From assembly GCF_007829435.1 (NCBI RefSeq), contig NZ_VLJN01000066.1:69803-109629 (forward strand): a DNA stretch of 39,827 nt, read 5' to 3'. Shown here one piece after another: positions 27,019 to 34,385 of this stretch. The DNA comes from Cupriavidus gilardii J11. GTDB taxonomy: Bacteria; Pseudomonadota; Gammaproteobacteria; Burkholderiales; Burkholderiaceae. A model generated the notes under the pieces. It did not search any database. It had not been told where the DNA came from and was given only the letters and a program-made list of their open reading frames with translations. A program made the position numbers and the translations under genes. Position 1 is the stretch's first letter. Each line of letters starts with the position of its first letter.

Positions 27019-28023
27019 CTAAACGCTTTCGGCGGAGACCTTTGCCGCCCTTGAGCGCGCGCTGCTGCTGCCTCGCGTGCTGTTCCTGCGCTTCGCGTGC
27101 CTGTTCCCCTCCGGCTCCTGCCTCGCCTTGATGAACTCGACAAAGGCCTTCAGCGGCGCCGGCATCAGGCGCCGCCCCGGGTAATAGAGGAAAGGCCCGG
27201 AGAAATGCGGCCACCACCCCTGCAGTACCGGTTCCAGCGCGCCCGTGTCGAAATGCGGGCGCAACCAATCCTCGAACAGGTAAACGATGCCGGTGCCGGC
27301 CAGCGCTGCGTCGACGGCCAGATCCACCGCCCCGCCAATTCGCACCACCAGCGGCCCGCTTGGGTCCACGCGCAGCACCTCGCCTCGACGCAGGAATTCC
27401 CACGGCGGCATCGAGCCGCTGGGAAAGCGCCCGCGCAGGCAGGCATGGCGCATCAGATCGCGCGGATGTTGCGGACGTCCGTGACGCTCCAGGTAATCTG
27501 GCGACGCGGCGGCGGCAAAGCGCTGCAGCCGTGGCCCGATCGGCACGGCGATCATGTCCTGCTCTAAACGTTCTTCATACCGGATGCCCGCATCGCAACC
27601 GGCCGCCAGCACATCGACAAAGCTCTCCTCGGCGACCACGTCCAGCCGAATATCCGGGTAGGCGGCAAGAAAGGGCGGGACGATAGAAGGCAATACCAGC
27701 CGGGCGGCACTGACCGGCACATTAAGCCGAAGCGTGCCCGCCGGCTTGCCGCGAAAGTCGTTCACGGCATCGAGCGCGGATTCCATTTCGGTGAGCGCCG
27801 GCGCCAGCCGCGTGAGCAGGCTCGCGCCGGCTTCTGTCGGCGCCACGCTGCGCGTGGTGCGGTTCAGCAGCCGCACCCCCAATTGTCCTTCGAGCCGGCG
27901 CACGGCCTCGCTCAAGCCGGACGCACTCGTACCGACAACGCGGGCGGCATCGCGGAAACCACCGGCACGGGCCACCGCGACAAAGGCGTGCAGATCGTTC
28001 AGGTCCGGCTTCATCGTCGGCAT
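27019..28023 (-). CDS. LysR-family transcriptional regulator
   Basis: This 334-residue LTTR has its HTH at residues about 7-66 (LNDLHAFVAVARAGGFRDAARVV, SASGLSEAVRRLEGQLG) and an effector domain with GCDAGIRYEERLEQDMIAVP. The last 30 residues are a basic, Ser/Arg-rich tail not usual for the family. ATG at 28023 is given; ATG at 28014 (MKPDLNDL) is equally possible. It is divergent from an aldo-keto reductase, an arrangement seen repeatedly for this LTTR subgroup, and two direct repeats in the shared promoter are its likely binding sites. Confidence 0.88.
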   Translation of the reverse strand: MPTMKPDLNDLHAFVAVARAGGFRDAARVVGTSASGLSEAVRRLEGQLGVRLLNRTTRSVAPTEAGASLLTRLAPALTEMESALDAVNDFRGKPAGTLRLNVPVSAARLVLPSIVPPFLAAYPDIRLDVVAEESFVDVLAAGCDAGIRYEERLEQDMIAVPIGPRLQRFAAAASPDYLERHGRPQHPRDLMRHACLRGRFPSGSMPPWEFLRRGEVLRVDPSGPLVVRIGGAVDLAVDAALAGTGIVYLFEDWLRPHFDTGALEPVLQGWWPHFSGPFLYYPGRRLMPAPLKAFVEFIKARQEPEGNRHAKRRNSTRGSSSARSRAAKVSAESV

Positions 28024-28037
28024 TGCTTATTTCCTCT

Positions 28038-28082
28038 ATTGTACGAAATCATGCACAGCCTGTTCCGATTGTACGGGATTAT
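28038..28082. promoter_or_regulatory. Two direct repeats ATTGTACGRRATYAT in a divergent promoter
   Basis: ATTGTACGAAATCAT (28038-28052) and ATTGTACGGGATTAT (28068-28082) match at 12 of 15 positions and are spaced 30 bp start to start, close to three helical turns. They lie between the LysR gene and the aldo-keto reductase. This is a likely pair of same-face binding sites for the LysR protein. Confidence 0.5.
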
Positions 28083-28139
28083 CAAAAGCGGAATGAGCCG
28101 CTATCTTCGCTGTCAGCACCCATAGACAAGGAACGCACC

Positions 28140-29018
28140 ATGACAGCAGTCCATCGATCCGGCACCTTCCAGCTTGGCCATCGCAGCGTCCGGCGCATCG
28201 GCTATGGCGCCATGCAATTGGCTGGACCCGGCGTATTCGGTCCGCCGAAAGACCCGGAAGCCGCCATTGCCGTATTGCGTGAGGTCGTTGCCAACGGTGT
28301 CAATCACATCGACACCAGCGATTTTTACGGCCCTCACATCACGAATCGACTGATCCGCGAGGCGCTGGCCCCGTATCCCGACGATCTCGTCATCGTCACC
28401 AAGATCGGCGCACGGCGTGGGGAAGATGGCGCCTGGCTACCGGCATTCTCGCCGAAGGAATTGACCCAGGCGGTCCACGACAATCTGCGCAATCTCGGCC
28501 TCGACGCGCTCGACGTGGTAAACCTGCGCGCCATGTTCGACACGCATCATCCCGCCGAAGGCTCCATCGAAGCGCCGCTCACCGCATTGGCCGAACTGCA
28601 ACGTCAAGGGCTGGTGCGCCATATTGGCCTGAGCAATGTCACGGCGGCGCAGGTCGCGGAAGGGCGCAAGATCTGCGAGATCGTTTGCGTGCAAAACCAT
28701 TACAACGTAGCGCATCGGGCCGACGACGGCTTGATCGATATGCTGGCCGAGGCTGGGATCGCCTATGTCCCGTTCTTCCCGCTCGGTGGATTCAGTCCGC
28801 TGCAGTCGTCAACGTTGTCGGATGTCGCGCAAGCCGTCGGCGCCACGCCGATGCAAGTCGCACTGGCGTGGCTGCTGAGGCGCTCCCCGAATATGCTGTT
28901 GATTCCGGGGACGTCATCGGTCGCGCATCTGCACGAGAATCTGGCGGCCGCGGAACTGGTGTTGCCCGATGACCTGATGGCCACGCTCGACAGGGTCGCG
29001 GTGCCCGCAGCGCAGTGA
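28140..29018 (+). CDS. Aldo/keto reductase, YdbC-like
   Basis: This 292-residue NADPH-dependent aldo/keto reductase has a TIM-barrel fold. Catalytic Asp58, Tyr63 (DTSDFYG) and Lys88 (VTKIG) are in place. The usual active-site His in the DLYQLH strand is Arg130 (DVVNLRAM). The same substitution occurs in the YdbC/pyridoxal-reductase-like group, so it marks the subfamily rather than inactivation. The C-terminal LLIPGTSSVAHLHENLAA binds NADP. AAGGAA (28129-28134) precedes ATG 28140. It is divergent from its probable LysR regulator. Confidence 0.88.
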   Translation: MTAVHRSGTFQLGHRSVRRIGYGAMQLAGPGVFGPPKDPEAAIAVLREVVANGVNHIDTSDFYGPHITNRLIREALAPYPDDLVIVTKIGARRGEDGAWLPAFSPKELTQAVHDNLRNLGLDALDVVNLRAMFDTHHPAEGSIEAPLTALAELQRQGLVRHIGLSNVTAAQVAEGRKICEIVCVQNHYNVAHRADDGLIDMLAEAGIAYVPFFPLGGFSPLQSSTLSDVAQAVGATPMQVALAWLLRRSPNMLLIPGTSSVAHLHENLAAAELVLPDDLMATLDRVAVPAAQ

Positions 29019-29212
29019 TGCGCGGCGCTGGCCGGAGGCTTCCTTCGTCACCGGTAGCTTCCCTGATGTCACCGGGGGTAAATAGCTTCGTACGATCGGA
29101 AAGTGGCAATCGACGGTGGGCTTACCGCTTTATTGATGAGTGGAGGGTAGCTCCCCCCGACACTCGAATTTTGGCTACAGCCCATGAATACCGAAGAACT
29201 ATTGTTGGCGTA

Positions 29213-29800
29213 TCAGTGGGATATGAAGTTCATCTCTATGGACGATATGCCGCGTCGACACATAGATCTGCATGCTGCGGGCAAGATGCTCGCGGCGGCC
29301 TCGCCATCGTCATTGCAACTATGGATCCGCGTCTCCTCAAAGAGGGATATCCGCAGCGCTTCATACGCCGACATCTTCGCGAACGGCGTCACCTCGATGC
29401 CGACGGTCGTGCGAAAACGGTCCAACATTTCGGACCGAAGCGCCAGCGCGACATGGTTCTTGTGTTTGCGCGAGGGATACCGGAAGCCCAACACGCCGGG
29501 AAAGTCGTCCAGTACGTCGAACAGGCGTAGTGCCAACCACTGACACCACGCATGGACGCCGTGGATCCGGTCTAGATACCTGGCTTGCTCAGGATCGTGC
29601 CGACAGCGCATGAGCGACCGAGCGTGCCGATAGTGCGCCGGTGAATGGCCGCCAGTCCGACGACGAGCGCGGGCGTGGCGGACCGATCCACCGCTCACGC
29701 GGCGGGGGCTGACGCATGAGGCGCGATAGGCGACAGCGTCCTCAGTGGTCAGCGAAGACAACGGCCGCTGGCACCGACGATGGCCCACAGGATCAGCCAT
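29213..29800 (-). pseudogene. Possible remnant of a RES-domain protein
   Basis: The frame encodes 195 residues. Only the middle resembles a known family: YLDRIHGVHAWCQWLALRLF, then a GFRYPSRKHKN stretch and VALAL. These resemble the later half of RES-domain NAD+-degrading toxins (Y-x-T-x-x-WA-x-L ... GL-x-x-SRQ ... LF). The first about 75 residues are Arg/His-rich with no RES N-terminal motifs, no antitoxin gene is next to it, and no ribosome site is evident. I read it as a truncated, probably inactive gene in a 900-bp tract with few other features. A 119-residue plus-strand frame (29184-29543) overlaps it and has no recognisable product. Confidence 0.35.
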
Positions 29801-29880
29801 TCCGCTTCCTTCCGGTAAGTACGACGCGTAGCGGGCGACTCGTGGGGCGCGTGGATCGGCGCGAAGGCGGTGCTTTCCCC

Positions 29881-29909
29881 TTGACGGGGGGAGGCCCGCA
29901 ACTTACCAT
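29881..29909 (+). promoter_or_regulatory. Sigma-70-like promoter of the 2-hydroxyacid dehydrogenase operon
   Basis: TTGACG (29881-29886) and TACCAT (29904-29909) are 17 bp apart and match consensus at 5/6 and 4/6. The expected start is near 29916, about 31 nt before ATG 29947, and it coincides with the operator that follows. Confidence 0.5.
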
Positions 29910-29916
29910 ACCAAAC

Positions 29917-29927
29917 TGGTACGACCA
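29917..29927. promoter_or_regulatory. FCD/FadR-type GntR operator TGGTACGACCA
   Basis: TGGT-ACG-ACCA is an exact match to the TGGT-N3-ACCA core recognised by many FCD-type GntR repressors. It lies at about +1 of the predicted promoter, where binding would block transcription. The FCD regulator at 33234, at the end of the same gene group, is the likely binder. An overlapping inverted repeat TACCA-aac-TGGTA spans 29909-29921. Confidence 0.6.
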
Positions 29928-29946
29928 ATCAAGCAGGACCAGACGC

Positions 29947-30936
29947 ATGCCCCTGATCGTCGCCACCGACCATATCCACCCGGATGCCGCAGTCCGGTTG
30001 CAGCAGGCCGGGCAATTCAAGGTACGTCCGTGGCACCGCGCCGACAGCTATGCCAACGCCCTGGCCGATGCCGATGTCATCGTGGTGCGCAATCCGTTGC
30101 CGCCGGCGCTCTTCGCGAAGGCGTCCCGGCTGCGGGCCGTGATCCGGCACGGCGCGGGGCTGGACATGATTCCGGTGGCGGAAGCGTCGGCTGCCGGCGT
30201 GCTGGTCGCCAACGTCCCGGCGGTCAATGCCACCGCCGTGGCCGAATATGTGCTGGGCCAGATGCTGTCGCTGGCGCGCCGGCTGCCCGAAATGGAGGCG
30301 GGTCTGCGGCAAGCGTCCTGGGAAGCCGGGCGCGCGCCGGCGCCCCAGGGCCTGCAGCTGTCCGGCAGCACCGTTGGCATCGTGGGCATGGGGGCGATCG
30401 GCCAGCGTGTCGCCGCGATCTGCAAACAGGGCTTCGGCATGCGCGTGCTTGGCGTTCATCCGTCCCGCACCGGCACGCACGAGCCCAACGCCGAATATGT
30501 GTCGCTGGAGCAGGCCCTGGCCGAGTCGGACTTCCTCGTGCTCGCCTGCCCGCTGAATGCGTCCACCCATCATCTGATCGGCGAGCGCGAACTCGGGCAG
30601 ATGAAGCGGCAGGCGTTTCTTATCAATGTGGCGCGTGGCGCAGTGGTGGACACCGCCGCGCTGGTCGCGGCGCTTCGGTCCTCGCGCATTGCCGGCGCCG
30701 CGCTCGATGTCCACGAGACCACGCCGCTGCCGCGCGATGCCGCGCTGTTCGACGGCGACAACACCCGGCTGACGCCGCATGTCGCCGGCATTTCCGCGCA
30801 AAGCCTGCGCGCGATGAGCATGGGCGCGGCGGAACAAGTGGATGACGTGCTGGCCGGGCGTTTTCCGCCGCACTGGGTCAACCGCGACGCCGAAGCGGCC
30901 ATTCGCCAACGATGGGCGGCCTTGCCGCCGATCTGA
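29947..30936 (+). CDS. NAD-dependent D-isomer-specific 2-hydroxyacid dehydrogenase
   Basis: This 329-residue enzyme interconverts D-2-hydroxy acids and 2-oxo acids (3-phosphoglycerate dehydrogenase/hydroxypyruvate reductase family). The NAD motif GIVGMGAIG is at residues 144-152. Catalytic Arg230 (VARGAVVD), Glu257 (DVHETTPLP) and His278 (TPHVAG) are all present. ATG 29947 is chosen because the family N terminus begins there and the operator and promoter lie just upstream; no clear ribosome site is visible. It leads a unit with a mandelate-racemase-family enzyme, a Bug receptor and an FCD regulator, and probably handles the product of the dehydratase or racemase. Confidence 0.88.
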   Translation: MPLIVATDHIHPDAAVRLQQAGQFKVRPWHRADSYANALADADVIVVRNPLPPALFAKASRLRAVIRHGAGLDMIPVAEASAAGVLVANVPAVNATAVAEYVLGQMLSLARRLPEMEAGLRQASWEAGRAPAPQGLQLSGSTVGIVGMGAIGQRVAAICKQGFGMRVLGVHPSRTGTHEPNAEYVSLEQALAESDFLVLACPLNASTHHLIGERELGQMKRQAFLINVARGAVVDTAALVAALRSSRIAGAALDVHETTPLPRDAALFDGDNTRLTPHVAGISAQSLRAMSMGAAEQVDDVLAGRFPPHWVNRDAEAAIRQRWAALPPI

Positions 30937-31009
30937 GCCGGTTCGCCGCGTACGGTACGACAACACACCCATCGTTCCCATCAAGACACCACCGAGGAGC
31001 CATTACCGC

Positions 31010-32161
31010 ATGTCCAGAATTACCTCCGTCAAAGCCATCCCGCTGTCGTTCCGCTTGCCCGAAGGCAAGACGGTCACGCTGGGCATTGGCAGCACCATCA
31101 AGCGCGATACCATCATCGTGCGCATCGAAACCGAAAGCGGCGTGGTCGGCTATGGCGAAGCGCATCCCGGCCGCAGTCCCGGCGCGGTGACGAGCCTGAT
31201 CACCTACACGCTGGCGCCGCTGGTCGTCGGCATGGACGCCTTCGATACCAACGGGGTCTGGAGCCGCGTACACAAGATGCAGCTAGCCAGCCACGGCATG
31301 GGCGCCGGCGCCTCGCTGGCGTTGTCCGGCATCGATATGGCGCTGTGGGACGCACGGGGCAAGCTGTGCAAGCAGCCGCTGTACAAACTGCTGGGCGGTG
31401 CCAGCAAGCCGATTCCCGCGTATGCCGGCGGCATCGCACTGGGCTACCAGCCGCCGCAGTCGCTGGCGGAAGAGGCGATGCAATACATCCGCGCCGGCTA
31501 CCGCGCCATCAAGCTTCGCCTGGGCGATGGCGTGGCCAACGATACCGCGCGGCTCACCCATGTGCGGTCGGTGGTCGGCGATGACATCGACATCCTGACC
31601 GACGTCAACGCCTCGTATTCTCTCGATGAGGTCCGCCGCCTGATGCCCGTGCTCGAAGACGTGCGCGTCGGCTGGCTGGAGGAGCCGTTCGCGTGCGACA
31701 ACTTCGGTGCATACCGCGCCGCCGCCGCCTTCAGCACGCGCGTGCCGCTGGCCGCCGGCGAAAACCATTACACCCGCTATGAGTTCGCCCAGCTGCTGGA
31801 AGAGCGCGCGGTGCAGGTGTTCCAGCCCGACCTGTCGAAGACGGGCGGCGTTACCGAGGCGATGCGCATTGCCGCGCTGGTGTCCGCCTGGGGCTACAAG
31901 GTGCATCCGCACAGCTCGGCCACTGGCATCAACCATGCCGCCTGTGTCCACATGCTGGCTGCGGTGGACAACCCCGGCTATTTCGAGGCTTGCGTGTCGC
32001 ACTACAACCCGTTCCGCGACATGTTCGGGCCGGGTTTCCAGACCGATGCCAGCGGCTGCGTCAAGCCGCTGGAGAAGCCAGGCCTGGGGCTGGACATCGA
32101 TGAGGCGGTGTTCGACGAGTTCGCCTTCATCGACGGCCCCGGCTACGTCGTGAAGTTCTGA
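31010..32161 (+). CDS. Mandelate racemase/muconate lactonizing enzyme-family protein
   Basis: This 383-residue enolase-superfamily protein probably racemises or dehydrates a hydroxy or sugar acid. Metal ligands are Asp198 (DVNAS), the EEP Glu at about 224 and Glu251 (GEN). The Asp274-His301 dyad has the same 27-residue spacing as mandelate racemase (Asp270-His297), placing it in the MR subgroup. At the lysine-base site the usual K-x-K reads K-L-R (Lys168, Arg170), so the second residue is Arg, which may bias the enzyme toward one stereoisomer or dehydration. GAGGAG (30994-30999) lies 10 nt before ATG 31010. It is 73 nt after the dehydrogenase. Confidence 0.86.
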   Translation: MSRITSVKAIPLSFRLPEGKTVTLGIGSTIKRDTIIVRIETESGVVGYGEAHPGRSPGAVTSLITYTLAPLVVGMDAFDTNGVWSRVHKMQLASHGMGAGASLALSGIDMALWDARGKLCKQPLYKLLGGASKPIPAYAGGIALGYQPPQSLAEEAMQYIRAGYRAIKLRLGDGVANDTARLTHVRSVVGDDIDILTDVNASYSLDEVRRLMPVLEDVRVGWLEEPFACDNFGAYRAAAAFSTRVPLAAGENHYTRYEFAQLLEERAVQVFQPDLSKTGGVTEAMRIAALVSAWGYKVHPHSSATGINHAACVHMLAAVDNPGYFEACVSHYNPFRDMFGPGFQTDASGCVKPLEKPGLGLDIDEAVFDEFAFIDGPGYVVKF

Positions 32162-32191
32162 TCCAAAAAATTGATGGAGGAGACTGCAGTC

Positions 32192-33166
32192 ATGAAATTG
32201 TTCCGTATCGCTGCCGCCGTTGCCATGGCGGGTACTACCCTGTTCAGCGCGGCCACGCAGGCGGCCGACGCCTTCCCGTCGCGCCCGATCACGCTGATCG
32301 TGCCGTGGAACGCGGGCGGCTCCGTGGACCTGACCGCGCGCAAGCTGTCCGAGATCCTGGGCAAGTCGGGCGTGACGGTGGTGGTCGAGAATGTGCCTGG
32401 CGCTTCCAGCACGATCGGCCTGACCAAGGTCGCCAACGCCGCGCCGGACGGGTATACGGTGGGCCTGGCCACGTCCTCGCTGATGGGGGTGGTGGCGCAG
32501 AACATGACCAAGCTGCGGGTCGACCAGTTCACCGCGCTGAACCAGACCACGGTCGAACAGTTGATCCTGGTCGTGCCCAAGTCCAGCCCCGTCAACACCA
32601 TCGAGGACTTCGTGGCCTTGATGAGGAAGAAGCCGGGTGGGGTGTCGATCGGCACGCCGGGCAACAACAACGTCAACCACACCTTTGGCGCGATGCTGGC
32701 GCGCGCCAACAAGGTCGAGTTCGTCAACGTGCCCTATACCGGCGGCGCCAAGGTGCTGACCGATCTGGCGGGCAACCAGATCGACGCGGGCGTGCTGAAG
32801 CCGTCGGAGACGCTGAGCCAGATCAACGGTGGGCTGATCAAGCCGGTCGGCGTGTTCTCGCACGAGCGCGTGGCGATCATGCCCAATGTGCCGACCTTCG
32901 CCGAGAAGAAGATCGACGTGTTCCCCTTCGGCGCGCTGGAGCAGATGTCCTATCTGGTCGGCCCCAGGAACCTGCCCGCCGAACGCGCGCGGCAATTGCA
33001 GGAGCTGTTTGCCAAGGCCATCGCCAGCGATGCCTACCAGGCCTTCACCCGCGAGTTCGGCATGAAGGTGTCGGACGTTCGTGGCGACGAGTTGCAAAAA
33101 CAGGTCGTGGCGATTCAAAATACCTTCAATACCGTTGCGCCGAAGATCTTCACCAAGCAGCCGTGA
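32192..33166 (+). CDS. Bug/TctC-family periplasmic solute-binding receptor
   Basis: This 324-residue receptor has a signal peptide to about residue 24 (cleavage near TQA-AD). Family motifs are FPSRPITLIVPWNAGGSVD, VENVPGASSTIG, APDGYTVGLATS and VPYTGGAKVL. The ligand loop reads VPWNAGGSVD, with Trp-Asn in place of the common Phe-Pro/Ala. A strong GGAGGAG site (32176-32182) is 9 nt before ATG 32192. It lies 30 nt after the MR-family gene and before a terminator and the FCD regulator. No tctAB genes are nearby. The ligand is probably the acid processed by the two upstream enzymes. Confidence 0.92.
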   Translation: MKLFRIAAAVAMAGTTLFSAATQAADAFPSRPITLIVPWNAGGSVDLTARKLSEILGKSGVTVVVENVPGASSTIGLTKVANAAPDGYTVGLATSSLMGVVAQNMTKLRVDQFTALNQTTVEQLILVVPKSSPVNTIEDFVALMRKKPGGVSIGTPGNNNVNHTFGAMLARANKVEFVNVPYTGGAKVLTDLAGNQIDAGVLKPSETLSQINGGLIKPVGVFSHERVAIMPNVPTFAEKKIDVFPFGALEQMSYLVGPRNLPAERARQLQELFAKAIASDAYQAFTREFGMKVSDVRGDELQKQVVAIQNTFNTVAPKIFTKQP

Positions 33167-33185
33167 AGCCGTAGGCGCAATCCGC

Positions 33186-33219
33186 TCGCCCGTTCCGCTC
33201 GCGCGGGCGGGCGATTTTT
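33186..33219 (+). terminator. Intrinsic terminator between the Bug and GntR genes
   Basis: TCGCCCG (33186-33192) pairs with CGGGCGA (33208-33214), and within the loop CCGC (33195-33198) pairs with GCGG (33203-33206). Five T follow directly (33215-33219). The structure begins 20 nt after the Bug stop and ends 14 nt before the GntR ATG, so regulator expression should depend on readthrough or a separate start. Confidence 0.6.
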
Positions 33220-33233
33220 CCATTGCACCCCCC

Positions 33234-33977
33234 ATGCCGACCGAGAACGCAGAGAACGCCGAGAAGACCGAGAAGACCGAGAAGTTCGAGAAACAGGAGC
33301 TCACGACGCGCACCCTTGCCGATGTCCTGGCGTTCATCCAGAAGCGCAACTACGATCCGGGGGAGCGGCTGCCTTCGGAACGCGAGCTGTCCGAGCGCTT
33401 CGGGGTGGGACGTGGGGTGGTGCGGGAAGCGCTGTCGGTGCTGGAGAACCTGCGCTACCTGACGCGCAAGCCGAATTCGGGCGTCTTCCTCACGCCCACG
33501 CCGGAGCGCACCAGCCTGGAAACGCTGAGCCTGTTCTCGGAACTGGGCATCAGCCTGACCACCGACAAGCTGCGCGAGGCACTGGAGGTCCGCCGCATCG
33601 TGGAAGTGCAGGCGGTGCAGCTGGCCTGCATGCGCCGCACCGATGCCGACCTGGAGGCCTTGCAGTCCATCGTCGATCGCTTCGACGCCGCCATCGCCGG
33701 GTCCGGGGAGCCCACTTCGGACCTGGACTACGAATTCCATATGGCCATCTTCAATGCCGCGCACAACACGGTGCTGACGCAGATGGTCCATCCGTTTTAC
33801 CTGATGTCGGCCCATCGCCGCGCAACCTTCTTTTCCGACAAGACGCGCAGCCGGACCTCCAACCGCCAGCACCGGGAATTGCTCGAATGCCTGCGGCGGC
33901 GGGACGACGCGAGCGCCCAACGCATCATGGGGGAGCATATTGGCCGGGTGGAGGCGGCATTGCAGACGGGAGGATGA
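33234..33977 (+). CDS. GntR-family regulator, FCD (FadR C-terminal domain) type
   Basis: This 247-residue repressor has a winged HTH at about residues 25-85 (LPSERELSERFGVGRGVVREALSVLENL, split across two helices). An all-helical FCD effector domain follows, with FHMAIFNAAHN, a second His in SAHRRA and a third in NRQHRELL, the three-His metal site typical of this class. It probably represses the unit from 29947 by binding TGGTACGACCA at 29917. The N terminus is odd: six 9-nt repeats encode ENA-ENA-EKT-EKT-EKF-EKQ, an acidic/basic tail before the HTH. No ribosome site precedes ATG 33234, and the terminator T-run ends 14 nt upstream. Confidence 0.85.
   Translation: MPTENAENAEKTEKTEKFEKQELTTRTLADVLAFIQKRNYDPGERLPSERELSERFGVGRGVVREALSVLENLRYLTRKPNSGVFLTPTPERTSLETLSLFSELGISLTTDKLREALEVRRIVEVQAVQLACMRRTDADLEALQSIVDRFDAAIAGSGEPTSDLDYEFHMAIFNAAHNTVLTQMVHPFYLMSAHRRATFFSDKTRSRTSNRQHRELLECLRRRDDASAQRIMGEHIGRVEAALQTGG
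33243..33296 (+). repeat. Six imperfect 9-nt repeats in the 5' end of the GntR gene
   Basis: GAGAACGCA, GAGAACGCC, GAGAAGACC twice, GAGAAGTTC and GAGAAACAG follow one another in frame and encode a charged Glu/Lys tract. Because the unit is a multiple of three, slippage would change tail length without shifting the frame. Confidence 0.7.
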
Positions 33978-33997
33978 TGCGGGGGGCTTCTCGTCCC

Positions 33998-34355
33998 CTA
34001 CCTCTGGCCCCGAGGAAGCGGAGGCACCGTGGCGAGCTGCGACAGCGTGCCCTTCAGGATCAGGCTGCCGGCCCACACCACGTCCGTCTTCACCCAGCTG
34101 CGCGACACCAGGGCCAGGCCCAATAGTCAGTAGGCCTGCCACGCCATGCCGTCGCCGGCCATCACCATCGAGGGCCGGATACGGGCTAGCGCCCGTGCAT
34201 GCCGGCGGCGAACGAACAGGCTGACCCCATGGCCAATCAGCACCAGGCTGGCGACCGCGCGAATTTTCCCGTCGCCACGCGACCAGCACGGCCAGCGCAT
34301 GGCCGCGCCTCGGGTAGCCGAGCCTCGCAAACAGGGCCTCGTCGCGCCGCGCCAT
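33998..34355 (-). pseudogene. Degraded minus-strand gene fragment of unknown family
   Basis: On the minus strand a coding-like stretch reads IRAVASLVLIGHGVSLFVRR and then ends at a stop at 34127. A different frame continues with LGLALVSRSWVKTDVVWAG, then SLILKGTLSQLATVP, to a stop at 33998-34000. The two halves look like one gene broken by a frameshift, with a hydrophobic segment. I do not recognise the family. It lies between the GntR gene and the exoprotein fragment. Confidence 0.3.
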
Positions 34356-34385
34356 CAGTCCGCTCTGGACCTAGACCACCGGACA

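Noticed and set aside
28140-29018. Loss of the catalytic His in the aldo-keto reductase
   Set aside because: The Arg substitution is characteristic of the YdbC-like subgroup, so it is not evidence of a defect or novelty.
29184-29543. 119-residue plus-strand frame
   Set aside because: Overlaps the RES-like minus-strand frame, has no clear ribosome site, and only its first 30 residues look protein-like. No family is recognised.
31283-33349. 688-residue open frame on the minus strand
   Set aside because: Lies opposite the MR-family gene, the Bug gene and the GntR start, all with clear motifs. The translation is low-complexity His/Arg/Gly-rich.
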